From the NCBI RefSeq assembly GCF_032884065.1, contig NC_088866.1, positions 29,828,440-29,892,439 on the forward strand: a stretch of DNA of 64,000 nucleotides, read 5' to 3'. Source of the stretch: Artemia franciscana (Eukaryota; Arthropoda; Branchiopoda; Anostraca; Artemiidae). The position numbers and the translations under genes were made by a program. Under the pieces are notes generated by a model that ran no database searches, was not told the DNA's origin, and worked only from the letters and a program-made list of their open reading frames with translations. Shown piece by piece: positions 13,485 to 25,594 of the stretch (position 1 is the first letter of the stretch; the number at the start of each line of letters is the position of its first letter).

Positions 13485-14400
13485 AAAACAAAACAAGCCT
13501 TAGAGCTTCTTTAACATTGGTCAATAATAAAAACAGGCTTGAAAGTTAAACTTTGTTCAACTCAACAAATTCCGAACAGGATATGTTACTAGTTATTATA
13601 CATTTTTTGGCTCCGTTGCCATAACTCTGCATTCACACAAAATTTGTTGCGATATTCAGGGATTACGTCAAGAACGGTTTAAGATTGGTCAATAACAAAG
13701 ATTTAAGATTTAAACATTACTCAACTCAACAGACTGCGATGAGGATACGTTATTGGCTCTGTAGTAGTGCTTAATTTTCGATTGTCTCTTCCGTAGCTAT
13801 GGCTGTGGTTTGGAGTAAACCAAATTGTATATGGTTGACACAACTGTTTGAATAAATTGAGTTACAGCCGGTGGGGGTCATCACATTCCGATATCAAAAT
13901 ACGAAGCAAAGGATAGTGCGTCAACACAGTTTTTTGGGCTCCCTCCTCAAAATATCAATATTTTTCCTATAATTTATTAATGTATGTCCATATAATTTGC
14001 CTATCAGTCAGTTTAATGGATTCCCCTCCCCTCACATACACAAAAAATTCCTAATTGAATGATTTCCAAGTCTGGTTTTGTTTATTCTACTTTCACCTGT
14101 CAATTCTTTTATGAAGAAACCAAAGTTTCAGCTAGATATTGACATGTAGAGTTCTTGACGTATGCTTTTACACACATTGAAATGTTATTTTTGTATTATA
14201 ACTACTGAATAAATTAAGCAACAGCTGGTGGGAGTCTTGACGTTCTGATATCAAAGTCCGCGGCAAGCTATTTATGTCAAGGGTGGGACTTGTGATCCTC
14301 TCCGAAACTTATATCATGTTCCTACAATTTCGTATATATGTTCATCGTTCACTATTTTTAATAGTCCCCTTCATAATAAATTCTTATATAGGTGGCTAAG
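13485..14400. repeat. Two sets of diverged tandem duplications
   Basis: The first set pairs ~13510-13610 with ~13670-13770. Both carry ATTGGTCAATAA, 'actcaactcaacaga'-type words and 'aggatatgttact' against 'aggatacgttatt' (period about 160 bp). The second set pairs ~13835-14040 with ~14190-14390. Both carry 'tgaataaattgagttacagccggtggg' or its variant, then 'ttccgatatcaaa', and later 'tatgtccatat' against 'tatgttcat' (period about 350 bp). Confidence 0.65.
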
Positions 14401-14564
14401 TGCATATCCAGGATTTTTGTTCGGGAAGTCGATGTTTTTTCAGAAGAGCGAGGGGGGGGGAAACTTTAAACGCACCCATTTTTTACGTGCATTTTTGTTA
14501 CGTTTTTAATCAGGCAAAATTGGGGGGGGGGGTTAAAACCCGGTATTTCCCCTGGATACGGCCT
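14399..14564. mobile_element. Short MITE-like element related to 214-396
   Basis: The left end GCATATCCAGGATTTTTGTTC and the right end CCTGGATACGGCC form imperfect inverted repeats with the same sense as the 214-396 element. The interior is a G-rich run and 'ttaaaacccggtatttcccctggatacgg'. No clear target duplication is visible. Confidence 0.45.
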
Positions 14565-15712
14565 TTTATGCAGCTGACGAAGCTTCAACAGAAAGTTTCT
14601 TGTCTTACTGACTGTTCTCTGAGAAAACCTGCGTTTTTGGAGGGAACTAGGGCTCGTCGTATCGTTTAACCGACTCCAGTGCACAAAAATGAGTATTTAT
14701 GCATCCTTTAAAACCCTTTCAGGCTTTCATACGAACATTGAATTCCCAAAGTAGCTTTGTTGAGGATGCTTTAATCTGAGATTCCCTAAGAACTGTTTAT
14801 ATACGCTTCCTATGACCGTGATGCGCAACGTATTCACATGAAATCGTAAAGGTGACTTCTTCCAAGCATAATCAATCATATAGCCAGTGTGGTCGAGATA
14901 ATCGCATGGACGGAGCTTTTTGACTGATCGTCACCATATAGTCCAGTAATTAATCGTCAGGAGGGATACACTGGTCTCTGGGGTGCAACTAAAACTAGGA
15001 AAGCCGAAATCTACTAAAAGATTCGATCATTTTTGCTATTTATAAGATAATTCGATCGGATTGAAATCTTAAATCCTACACTTGGCAACACTGCTGGTAA
15101 TAGAACAACAATCCAAGTGGCCTCACTGTGGCAATAGTAAATTAGCATAGCTAACACGCAAACATAAGTAATATTCTACTCAAGCCACTTAGCTTCTAAA
15201 TTATATACTTTTACTACAGATAAAAAGACACTGAAGCCCTTCAAACACACATTCTTTTGCTCCCCCTCCTGAAAACATTTTTGGTACCTTTCCTCCCCCT
15301 GGTTGGGCATGCTCTTATTCTAGTCTCTTGTGAGGTTCATACGTTAACTTTGAGCAAATTAGAGAACTTCAGCGGATCCATTACTCTCTATATAACAGCA
15401 TAGGATGATAAAAAAAAAGACTTCAATCTTATTTTGTTGGTTTTCTGTACTCAGGGTAATAACACGACAAAAAAGTGCTGCTGTACGACTTTCAACTGGC
15501 AAGACACTCCATTAGGCAGGATTTTATGATGTAACACAAACTTGAAAGACCATTACAGAAAAAGCAAGCGCAACAACCTAACGACTGGCATATATGGAGG
15601 ACTACTAGACTGATGTAAATAAAGCCAACACATCCACCCAACACACACAGTCTTCTTGAAAGCCCCAGGATATGGCGTGTTCTGTTCATTAATTAATTTT
15701 CATACTCATCTA
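14565..15712. other. Ral intron 1, no feature recognised
   Basis: Mixed-composition intron sequence with no recognisable exon or repeat. The minus frame 15492-15689 is Cys-rich but shows no ordered motif. Confidence 0.35.
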
Positions 15713-17255
15713 TCAAACAGTTCGTGGTAACGAACTGTAAATAAGGAGCGACCCGGCTCAATGGTAAACGAAACTCTAAAAATGGAATTTTGATACTAAT
15801 AGATACATCAAAACAATTGGACTTTTATGATGATTTTAAATATTTAAGTTTCATCAAATTTAGCCTTACCTATCAAAAGTAACGAGCCAGAGAAAATTTG
15901 CCTTATTTTGGAAAATAGGGAAAACACCCCCTACAAGTCGCAGAATCTTAACGAAAATCGCACCATCACATTCAGCGTATCAGAGAACCCTACTATAGAT
16001 GTTTCAAGCTCCTATCTACAAAAATGTGGAATTTCGTATTTGTTGCCAGAAGACACATCACGGATGCGTCTTTATTTGTTTTTTCCAGAGGTGATCGTAT
16101 CGACCCAGTGGTCCTAGAATGTCGCGAGAGGGCTCATTCTAACGGAAATTAAAAGTTCTAGTACCCTTTTTAAGTGACCAAAAAATTGGGGAGCACCTAG
16201 GCCCCCTCCCACGCTCAGTTTTTCCCAAAGTCAACAAATCAAAATTTTGAATTAGCCATTTTGTTCAGCATAATCAAAAAACCTAATAACAATGTCTTTG
16301 GGGACGGCTTACTCCCTCAGAGTCCCCAGGGGAGGGGCTGCAAATTACAAACTTTGACCAATGTTTACATATAGTAATGGTTATCGGGAATTGTACAAAG
16401 GTTTTAAGGGGGATTTTTTCTTATTTGGGGAGGGGGGTTGAGGGGAGAGGGTTACGTGGAAGGATCTTTCCGTGTAGAAATTTTTCATGGGAGAAGAAAA
16501 ATTCCTTGAAGGGGGGGGCGGTATTTTCTAGTATTATTTAAAACAAAAAAACAATGAAATAATAAATATGAAAAAGTTTTTTTTCAACTGAAGATAAGGA
16601 GCAGGATTAACACTTTAAACGAACAGAAATTATTACGCATATGATTATTACGCATCTCCTCCTAAATACCTGCTCTTTACGCTAGAGTATTTTTAGTAAT
16701 GTCAACTATTTATTCTACAGCCTTTGTGATTCAGGGGTCATTCTTAAAGAATTTGAACACAATTTAAGCTTCAGTGTAAAGGGCAAGGTATTAAAAAGGG
16801 GGCAAACCCCCTCATATACGTAATAAAAATACACGAATATAGAAGTACGTTACGTAAGTTAATTCGCAATTTACTTATATTTTTTTACTAATAAAAACGT
16901 TCGTAAAAAATTAGAAGTTCTAGTTGCCTTTTAAGTAACCAAACTTGGAGGGCAATTAGGTCTCCTGAAAGTAAGTTTTTTTAACTAAAAGTAAGGAGCT
17001 AAATTAAAACTTACACCGAACAGAAATTACTCCATATATGAAAGGGGCTGTTCCCTCCGCAATGCCCCGTTCTTTACGCTAAAGTTTTTTACTGTTTTAA
17101 AAAGTAGATTTGAGAGAAAGAGTCAAACTTTAGTGTAAAGAGCGGGGCATTGAGGAGGAAACAGCCTTTTTCATTTACGGAGTAATTTCTGTTCGTTTTA
17201 ATTTTTAATGCAGTTCCTTACTTTCAGTTAAAAAAAAAACTTTTTTTTTATTTAA
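15713..17255 (+). mobile_element. HP family element, complete copy (1,543 bp)
   Basis: It starts TCAAACAGTTCGTGGTAACG (terminal hairpin stem ACAGTTCG/CGAACTGT) and ends TTTTTTATTTAA. The flanks are CTCATCTA and TCAAGTCTAG, with no target-site duplication. Inside are the smaller palindrome (about 16640-16690 with 16765-16820) and the large palindrome (about 16974-17087 with 17126-17245). Between them lie G/C-rich modules such as GCACCTAGGCCCCCTCCCAC. The frame 15908-16117 is chance. Confidence 0.88.
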
Positions 17256-17630
17256 TCAAGTCTAGGAACGATGCAAACATAGGCACGACTAGGAGAAATG
17301 TCGCGTGCATGCACATTCCTTTTCCTGTTTAGTTTTTTCCATTAGATTTCCTGTTTTTTTTGCATCTTTGTTTAATTTGTGCCCTCTTCTCAACCCGAAA
17401 AGAAGTTTCTGCGTAATTATGTTCGAAAAAAGGTATTTCAATCATGAAGAGGGTTTTGGGGAGTATTTTTAAAAGGGTTCTTGGGCCAGAAAATACACAT
17501 AACACTCAAATTTAATGTAAAACCCTAAAAAAATGTTTGTACTGAATGTTATCCAAGACATCTTCTGCACTGAAAGAAAATATAAAATGAAATTAAGGGC
17601 AAAAATAAAATAAATAAAGAACAAGAGCTA
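17256..17630. other. No feature recognised
   Basis: Intronic sequence between an HP and an ARR element. No exon or repeat partner was seen. Confidence 0.35.
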
Positions 17631-17634
17631 AGAG

Positions 17635-20090
17635 CTCATATGGCACTTGTGACGAGGCGAGAAGAGCTAAGAGCCAAGAGATCATATGGTATGAGCTCTA
17701 ACAAAATTCTATGAATCAATAGATTGATTTAAAAAGGAAAATAAGAGGCTTAATGCCGGTCAGGATTTAAAATAAGAGCTCTGAGTCACGATGTCCTTCT
17801 AAATATCAAAATTCATTAAGATCCGATCACCCACTCGTAAGTTATAAATACCTAATTTTTTCTAATTTTTCCTCTCCCTTTAGTCCCCCAGATGGTCGAA
17901 TCTGGGAAAACGACTTTATCAAGTCAAATTGTGCAGCTCCCTGACACGCCTATCAATTTTCATCGTCCTAGCACGTCCAGAAGCACCAAACTAGACAAAT
18001 CACTGAGCCCCTCCCCCCAACTCCCCCAAAGAGAGCAAATCCAGTACGATTCTGTCAATTACGTATCAAGGACATTTGTTTATTCTATCCACCAAGCTTC
18101 ATCCCGATTCCTACACTCCAAGTGTTTTTCCAAGATTTCCCCCTCCAACTCCCCCCAATTTCAAACGATCTGGTCGGGATTTGAAATAAGAGCTCTGAGA
18201 CATGAATTCTTTCTAAAAATCACATTTCATTCAGATCCGATCATCTATTCGTAAGATAAAAATACCCCAATTTTCACATTTTCCAAGAATTCCGGTTTCC
18301 CCCTCCAACTCCCCCCAACGTCACAGGATCTGGTCGGAATTTAAAATAAGAACTTTAAAGCACAAGGTCCTTCTAAATATCACATTTCATTAAGATCTGG
18401 TCACCCTTTCGTAAGTTACAAATACCTCAATTTTCAAAATTACCCCCCCCCTCCAATTCTACCAAAGAGAGCAGATCCGGTCCGGTTATGTCAGTCACGT
18501 ATCTTAGACAGGTTTTTATTCTTCCCATCCAGTTTCATCCTGATCTCACCGCTTTAAGTATTTTCTAAGATTTCCACCCCCCCCCCCCCAATTACACTTG
18601 ATCCGGTTGAAATTTAAAATAAGAGATCTGAGTTACAAGGTCCTTCCAAATATGAAGTTTCATGAAGATCCAATCACTCCTTCGTAAGTTAAAAATACAT
18701 CATTTTTTATTTTTCAGAATTAACCCCACCCCACCCCCAATAGATCGGATCCGTTCCAATTATGTAAATCACGTATGTAAGACTTCTGCTTATTTTTCCC
18801 ACCAAGTTTCATCCCGATCCCTCCAATCTAAGCGTTTTCCATAATTTTAGGTTCCCCCACCCCAAACCTCCCCCAACGTCACCAGATCCAGTCAGGATTT
18901 AAAACAATCTTTGAGACACGATATCCTTCTAAATATCAAATCTCATTGAGATCCGATAACGCGTTCGCAAGTTAAAAATACCTCGTTTTTTCTAATTTTT
19001 CAGAATTAACCCCTCCCCCAACTACCCCAAAGAGAGCGGATCCGTTCCGGTTATGTCAATCATGTATCTAGGACTCGTGATTATTTTTCCCGCCAAGTTT
19101 CATCCCGATCCCTCCACTCTAAGTGTTTTTCAAGTTTTAGGTTTCCCCCTCCCAACCCCCAACCCCCCAATTGTCACCAGATCTGGTCGGGTTTAAAATA
19201 AGAGCTCTGAGCCACGATATCCTTCTAAATATCAAATTTCATTGAGATCTGATCACCTGTTCGTAAGTTAAAAATACCTCATTTTTCCTAATTTTTCAGA
19301 AATAACCCCCCCCCCCAACTATCCCAAAGAGAGCGGATCCGTTCCGTTTATGTCAATCATGTATCTAGCACTTGTGTTTATTTTTCCCACCAAGTTTCAT
19401 CCCGACCCCTCCACTCTAAGTGTTTTCCAAGTTTTAGGTTTCCCCCTCCCAACTCCCCCCCAATGTCACCAGATCCGGTCGGGATTTAAAATAAGAGCTC
19501 TAAGACACGATATCCTTCTAAACATCAAATTTCATTGAGATCCAATCACCCGTTCGTAAGTTAAAAATACCTCATTTTTTCTAATTTTTCAGAATTACCC
19601 CCCCCCCTAACTACCCCAAAGAGAGCGGATCCGTTCCGTTATGTCAATCATGTATCTGGGACTTGTGCTTGTTTTTCCCATCAAGTTTAATCCCGATCCC
19701 TCCACTCTAAGTGTTTTCCAAGATTTTAGGTTTCCCCCCTCCAACTCCCCCCAATGTCATCAGATCCGGTCGGGATTTAAAATAAGAGCTCTGAGACACA
19801 ATATCATTCCAAACATCAAATTTCATTAAGATCCCATCACCCATTCATAAGTTAAAAATACTTCATTTTTTCTATTTTTTCCGAATTAACCGGTCCCCCT
19901 CCCCCACAGATGGTCAAATTGGGAAAACGACTATTTCTAATTTAAGCTGGTCCCGTCCCCGATACGCCTGCCAAATTTAATCGTCCTAGCTTACCTGGAA
20001 GTGCCTAAAGTAGCAAAACCGGGACCGACAGACAGACAGACCGACAGAATTGGCGATTGCTATATGTCACTTGGTTAATACGAAGTGCCA
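17635..20090 (+). mobile_element. ARR element, long copy with about seven monomers
   Basis: The leader has 'gagctaagagctcatatggcacttgtgacgagg'. Monomer starts (TCGTAAG-like) lie near 17835, 18249, 18409, 18682, 18965, 19261, 19554 and 19845, so intact spacing is about 273-296 bp. Each monomer has a C-tract, AAAGAGAGCGGATCCGTTCC, TATGTCAATCACGTATCTAG and CGGTCGGGATTTAAAATAAG. A 3'-end-like module (AGATGGTCGAATCTGGGAAA) sits internally near 17890, suggesting a nested or fused copy. The real end is near 19905-20090, with the hairpin CACTTGGT-TAAT-ACGAAGTG. Open frames of 60-120 aa here are translations of monomers. Confidence 0.8.
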
Positions 20091-20763
20091 TAAAAACTAA
20101 AGCGATAATATCCAGCTGATATATCTGTTATTACTTCCACTTTTCTTCTCAACCAAGAAGCCTTTTAGAAGCTAATCCAAGTCCATCTTGTGAACGATCT
20201 AGCGCAAACCACATAAACGACTAAACTGTGGACATTCACAAGTATATTCCTTTATGAAGGGATTCAGTAGATTCAGCTTCCAAACTGTCCAAATAAGCAT
20301 TTTGACACACAAATCAATTAAAACAAATTGGAAACATTTTGGGTAAATAATGATAAGAGTCCAAATATTTCGACTTCACATCCAGTGGCCTTTATCAACT
20401 TCAATAAAATTCAGCACAAGCAACGTTACACAAAAAACGAGAAAGAAAAGAGAAATCCTGTCTAAAACTGAGTAAAAAATTAACTCGTATAGTCTTGGTT
20501 TTAGTTGAGCGTTTTCTACCGTTTTCATCTAGCATTTGAGCGCTTTTTTTTTTTTTTTTTTTTATAGTTACTTCAGCTATCTTTTTGCGTTGATGAAGGT
20601 CTCTGGATGTAAACCCGAAGAATTCACTTACCATTATGTGTACAAATTATTGTTTTCATTTTAATGCAAAAAAATTACCTAGAGGTGTCGCACACACATT
20701 CAGAAGTCGCATAAACGAGATGGCATGTGCCGAGCGTTGCTAAATTATGGTGCTATTATGTCC
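20091..20763. other. Ral intron 1, no feature recognised
   Basis: AT-rich sequence with a T-run near 20545. The minus frame 20401-20634 is Lys-rich low complexity. Confidence 0.35.
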
Positions 20764-20920
20764 TGCGATTGAGAATAATGCCACGAGTGCCGGAACTGTG
20801 CCGGAATCCTGCACAGATGGGTGATATTTCTTCTTTTCTTGTGCTTGACATTCTTTGATTGTATTCAACGGCGGGCGGGGATTGCGATTTAGAATAGTGC
20901 CACGAGTGCCGGAACTGTGC
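20764..20920. repeat. 38-bp direct repeats flanking a Ral exon 1 copy
   Basis: TGCGATTGAGAATAATGCCA (first 20 nt, 20764 on) and its partner from 20883 match at 36 of 38 positions over 20764-20801 and 20883-20920. The spacing is 119 bp. The segment between them (20805-20883) is an exon copy described separately. Confidence 0.9.
20805..20883 (-). pseudogene. 79-bp near-identical copy of part of Ral exon 1
   Basis: This segment matches 22897-22975 of Ral exon 1 at 77 of 79 positions, in the same orientation. On the minus strand it encodes [20 protein letters not shown] and a few more residues. Both substitutions change the protein (Arg to Cys, Tyr to His). It has no splice sites and no exon boundary at its edges, so it is a partial DNA copy and not an alternative exon. 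Confidence 0.92.
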
Positions 20921-22215
20921 GGCATATATGACACTGAGATGTAAGCCAGATGGCGGGAACGAGGTAGCCCTTCGATTATATTCGTTTTAATTATAAAATT
21001 GAATTGTTTACATAAAATTACTTACACATCTGAATCTCTCTTGGTTCTCTGCATTTAAACTATGGATCACAGCTACGACACTATAAATTTCCACAGAAAC
21101 AAAAAAAGAATTTAATCTTTTGTCTGTTTCGCGGTTTCCTTTGGTTAATTAACCTTTTGATTTCCTCACTTTCTCGACTAGGTTGATTTAAACATATTAC
21201 GAGGTAAACACGTACCCATTTCCTCAATTATTTTAAGTTAATTTCAATACTCTAATTTTAGTGTCTGTGTTGTATTTAAACATAAAATAGACCTTAGAAA
21301 TGGGTTTTGGAGCTCAAAAGGAAAGTTCACTGTTCCTCTTTTCCAGACAAAACCGAAATTTTTATTTCACCTGGAATTCAAACAGGTAAACAAATACCAA
21401 AAAATCCTTAAGAATTTCCCTTAAATATATCTACTAATACAAAAGACTGACGTACCCAATGGCGTCAATTGAAGGGAAATCCCCCAATAGATTTTGAACA
21501 AACCACCATTCTTGGTACTGAAAGGTGTTTAAACCCCAAAAGTTTAATAAAGACGTAATAAAAAGCATATAAGAAAAATTGTGTTTATACTTTATCCCAA
21601 AATTTTGATATAAACGTAACAAAAGTGCATATAAACAACTTTTGGTGAGTTTTTTTTAAGATGTTTTAGTGACCCCTTCACCCCTAAAAAATACTCCTCC
21701 CCATCCCAAACAACAAATCCTTGATACAGTTTTGATTTTCAATGAAATATTAAAACAAAACAGGGATTGGAAAAATATATCTCTCCAACACTTATGTGTA
21801 TCTATGTCACTGAATGTCCTTAACTCTCAATTCTGAAAACAATCATGTCTCGCTAAACAATGGGTAGGCCTATCTGATGCCATCCCGCCAGTATTTCTCA
21901 TTACACGAGCAGAAGATTTACAAAGCTCACAAACGTGTGTACGCTATAACTTTTTTTCTTCTTTTTTATGGCCGCCCTCCAACCAGCTCTGCTGCTAGTA
22001 TACGGAAAAGGAATTTCATAGGAAGTAAAGTGGGACAACCTTAAATCATATGTGAATATTGCAATCACTTTAAGGGACGCTTTGGAGTATTTCCCTAAGG
22101 GAATGGGGGTTTGGTGTAGAAAGAAAAACGTTCTTTTATGCAAAATTATTTAGGCATTCTGAACGTGACAATTCAATTTAGAAAATCTCGAGGGAGGGCG
22201 CGAGGTTCAAATTTA
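20921..22215. other. Ral intron 1, no feature recognised
   Basis: AT-rich intron sequence. The minus frames 21434-21622 and 21901-22143 show no recognisable domain. Confidence 0.35.
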
Positions 22216-22223
22216 CTATCGAA

Positions 22224-22285
22224 TGTTCCTACGTCACCAACCAGAAATTGCAAAATCATGGCAGATTTACCCACACTGCAATTTA
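22224..22285 (-). pseudogene. Decayed copy of the 3' end of Ral exon 1 (P-loop and donor region)
   Basis: It aligns with 22721-22780: ATGTTC.TAC.TCA, then AAATTGCAAA.TCA and GGCAGATTTACC, about 80% identical over ~58 bp. The P-loop codons are damaged, and the donor GTAAGA has become GTAGGA. The copy stops where a TIR element begins at 22290. Confidence 0.65.
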
Positions 22286-22289
22286 CTAC

Positions 22290-22600
22290 GGTAAAATTCT
22301 AGTTTAGCTACTTATTTCCCTCTTAGAAAGGGGTCAGGTCAGATAATAAATAAAAATAATAAAAAATAATAAATCATAATAAGTCAGAAAATCTATTTTA
22401 CAAGGTGTCACTTTTATAACACAAAGATTCTTAGAGGTCATCAAAGGTCAGGGCCCTCTAGAGGGAGAAGCAGTAGATGTATGTACTTCAAAATATCTTC
22501 CGGGACATACTTTAGTCTGTAGACCCATTCCTGAAAGTTTCATTTTCCAAACCTAACCTCTTTCCAAGATAGCAAAAAGTAGCTGAATTAGAATTTTACC
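22290..22600 (+). mobile_element. TIR family element, internally deleted copy
   Basis: The 311-bp element begins GGTAAAATTCTAGTTTAGCT and ends AGCTGAATTAGAATTTTACC, an inverted repeat that continues inward (GAAAGGGGTCAGGTCAG against CCTAACCTCTTTC). The interior carries AGGCCCTCTAGAGGGAGAAG-like sequence and GACATACTTTAGTCTGTAGA, shared with 51480-51630 and 56660-56760. No coding capacity. Confidence 0.8.
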
Positions 22601-22729
22601 CTTTCTAGTGTAAGTGTATGACCCAGTCCCTCTTTCAAACGAGTACAACTATTTTTAGGGTGTGCATTTGACCTAGGTTTACCTCCAGAAAGTATGTAGC
22701 AAACTGAATTTGGTACAGAATGTTCTTAC

Positions 22730-23152
22730 CTCATCGTACATAAATTGCAAAGTCAGGGCAGATTTACCAACACCTCCACTTCCGACCATAATCACTTTAT
22801 GTAAAGCAGGCTGTCCTGTTGTTTTTTTTGCTGCCATTTTCTTCTGCAACTTCACTTTCAATTTGGGTCTTTCAGGTAACGTAAACAACCCCTTAAAATC
22901 CTGCACAGATGGGTAATATTTCTTCTTTTCTTGTGCTTGACGTTCTTTGATTGTATTCAACGGCGGGCGGGGATTCACAACCTCATCCTGTTTAGAAAAT
23001 AGTCTATCAAAAATCCGACCACTCGTTTTTGTAAAAAACCCTGAAAACTGTCGCGCTTTTGATCCCATGTTTTGAATATTCAATTTGCCTGCCTTCCAAT
23101 CGGTAATATTTTCAATCGATATTGATCTAAATCTAGCATCAAAACTGCTCAT
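22730..23152 (-). CDS. Ral: Ral GTPase, exon 1 (N-terminal extension, P-loop)
   Basis: This exon encodes 141 residues from ATG at 23152. Residues 106-141 are classical Ral: [20 protein letters not shown], then [16 protein letters not shown], including the P-loop GSGGVGKS (residues 124-131). The exon ends at GAG|GTAAGA (22730/22729) in phase 0. Residues 1-105 are unusual. Ral proteins normally start about ten residues before HKVIM, which would be Met106 (22837). The extension is basic, Arg/Lys/Gln-rich, and has no domain I recognise. Met1 sits in a good arthropod start context (ATCAAAATG), and so does Met106 (AAGAAAATGG). A possible acceptor, TTTTCTAAACAG|GATGAG (near 22988), means the extension could also be partly intron or 5' leader. 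Start choice is therefore open; the GTPase identity is certain. Confidence 0.93.
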
Positions 23153-24489
<1,337 letters not shown>

Positions 24490-25380
24490 CCCAGAACTTC
24501 TTGTCGTCACTACATCTGCTAGAATGGGGTACGGGTTCTCAATATGACCCAAACTTGATGGAACGCAGGAATAAGTGTCCTAGTTCTACCTTTTGGGAAT
24601 TCGTACCTGATATCTAGGGTAAGGAAGGGGGTCCTAATCAGAGCGTTTTTGAGAAGGAGCTGGCAGTTCTTACCAAAACTTGGTGGGAAAAAAGAGCTAA
24701 TATCCTATTAATGCCTTTTGGGGTCAGAACTGGATGCAAAATCAGTGTTTGGAGGGAAAGAGGGGTTCCTAAGTTCCCACCATCAGAAAAAAATTACCAG
24801 AAGCGTTAGTCAGATCTCAACGAAACTAAATCAGAAGTAACAATTCATGTGCTATTTCCACTTTATTGAAGTCAGGGAGATTAAAGGAAGAAATTTTTCA
24901 GAAAGGGTCGTCTGATCTCAGCTAAAATCAGCAGGGAGTAGTAGCCAGTGTTCTAATTGTAGACTATGGGATGGAATACCAGTCCCGGTATTTTGGATGT
25001 GGGACAAGATAATGGGATCACTAGCTTCCTGTCATCAGCAGTGACACCAGAAGGAGGCGTCCCAACTAAACTTGATCCCAACTAAACTAGATGAAAAGTA
25101 AGAGTTGGCATTCCATGTACCGTCTTTGGTATCTGGACGTTATGCAACCTCTACAGAAGGAAGAAGAAGAGTTGGAGTTCCAGGTGTTCTCTTTGAGACT
25201 GATTGCCTAGTTTTAGCTTTGGCACACCTCACCTATCATGTGCGGGGGAGAGATCGATATATTCTTGTCATAATGTCATCCACCAAATGGGCTTGCTATA
25301 TATACTTGTTGGATCACAGCCAAGCTTAGTCAGAGTTAACAGTTGATATCTTAGTTTTACCCTTTCAGTACCCAAGATGA
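24490..25380. repeat. Diverged repeats of a ~110-140 bp motif
   Basis: Variants of 'aacttgatgg', 'agtgtcctagttctacc', 'ccttttggg', 'aggggg' and 'cctaa' recur several times between 24540 and 25380, in the same general order as the clean 109-bp repeat that follows. I read this as an old tandem array whose last units are still well preserved. Confidence 0.5.
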
Positions 25381-25594
25381 ATGCAACCTCTTATAGGGGG
25401 TGGGGTCCTAAAATTCTGGTCATGAATAAATCTACCGGACAGAGGCACCTGATACAAGCAAAATTTGATGGGCCGAAGAGCTAGGCGCAATGCAACCTCT
25501 TGTAGGGGGTGGGGTTCTACAATTCTGGTCATAAATCTACCGGACAGAGGCACCAGATACAGGCCAAATTTGATGGGCCGAAGAACTAGGCGCA
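25381..25594. repeat. 109-bp tandem duplication, two units
   Basis: Unit 1 is 25381-25489 and unit 2 is 25490-25594. Both run ATGCAACCTCTT.TAGGGGG to TTTGATGGGCCGAAGA.CTAG. Unit 2 lacks 4 bp and differs at a handful of sites. Open frames on both strands (25365-25677) are translations of this repeat. Confidence 0.9.

Noticed and set aside
17892..19829. Several plus-strand frames of 60-120 aa with similar sequences
   Set aside because: They are translations of the same ~290-bp ARR monomer. The similarity comes from the DNA repeat, and the frames break differently in each monomer.
17635..20090. Regular array that might be read as a CRISPR
   Set aside because: Monomers of ~290 bp repeat along their whole length with no short conserved repeats separated by unique spacers, and the genome is eukaryotic.
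22710..22916. Plus-strand 68-aa frame over Ral exon 1
   Set aside because: It is the antisense shadow of the P-loop region. The minus strand is clearly the coding one.
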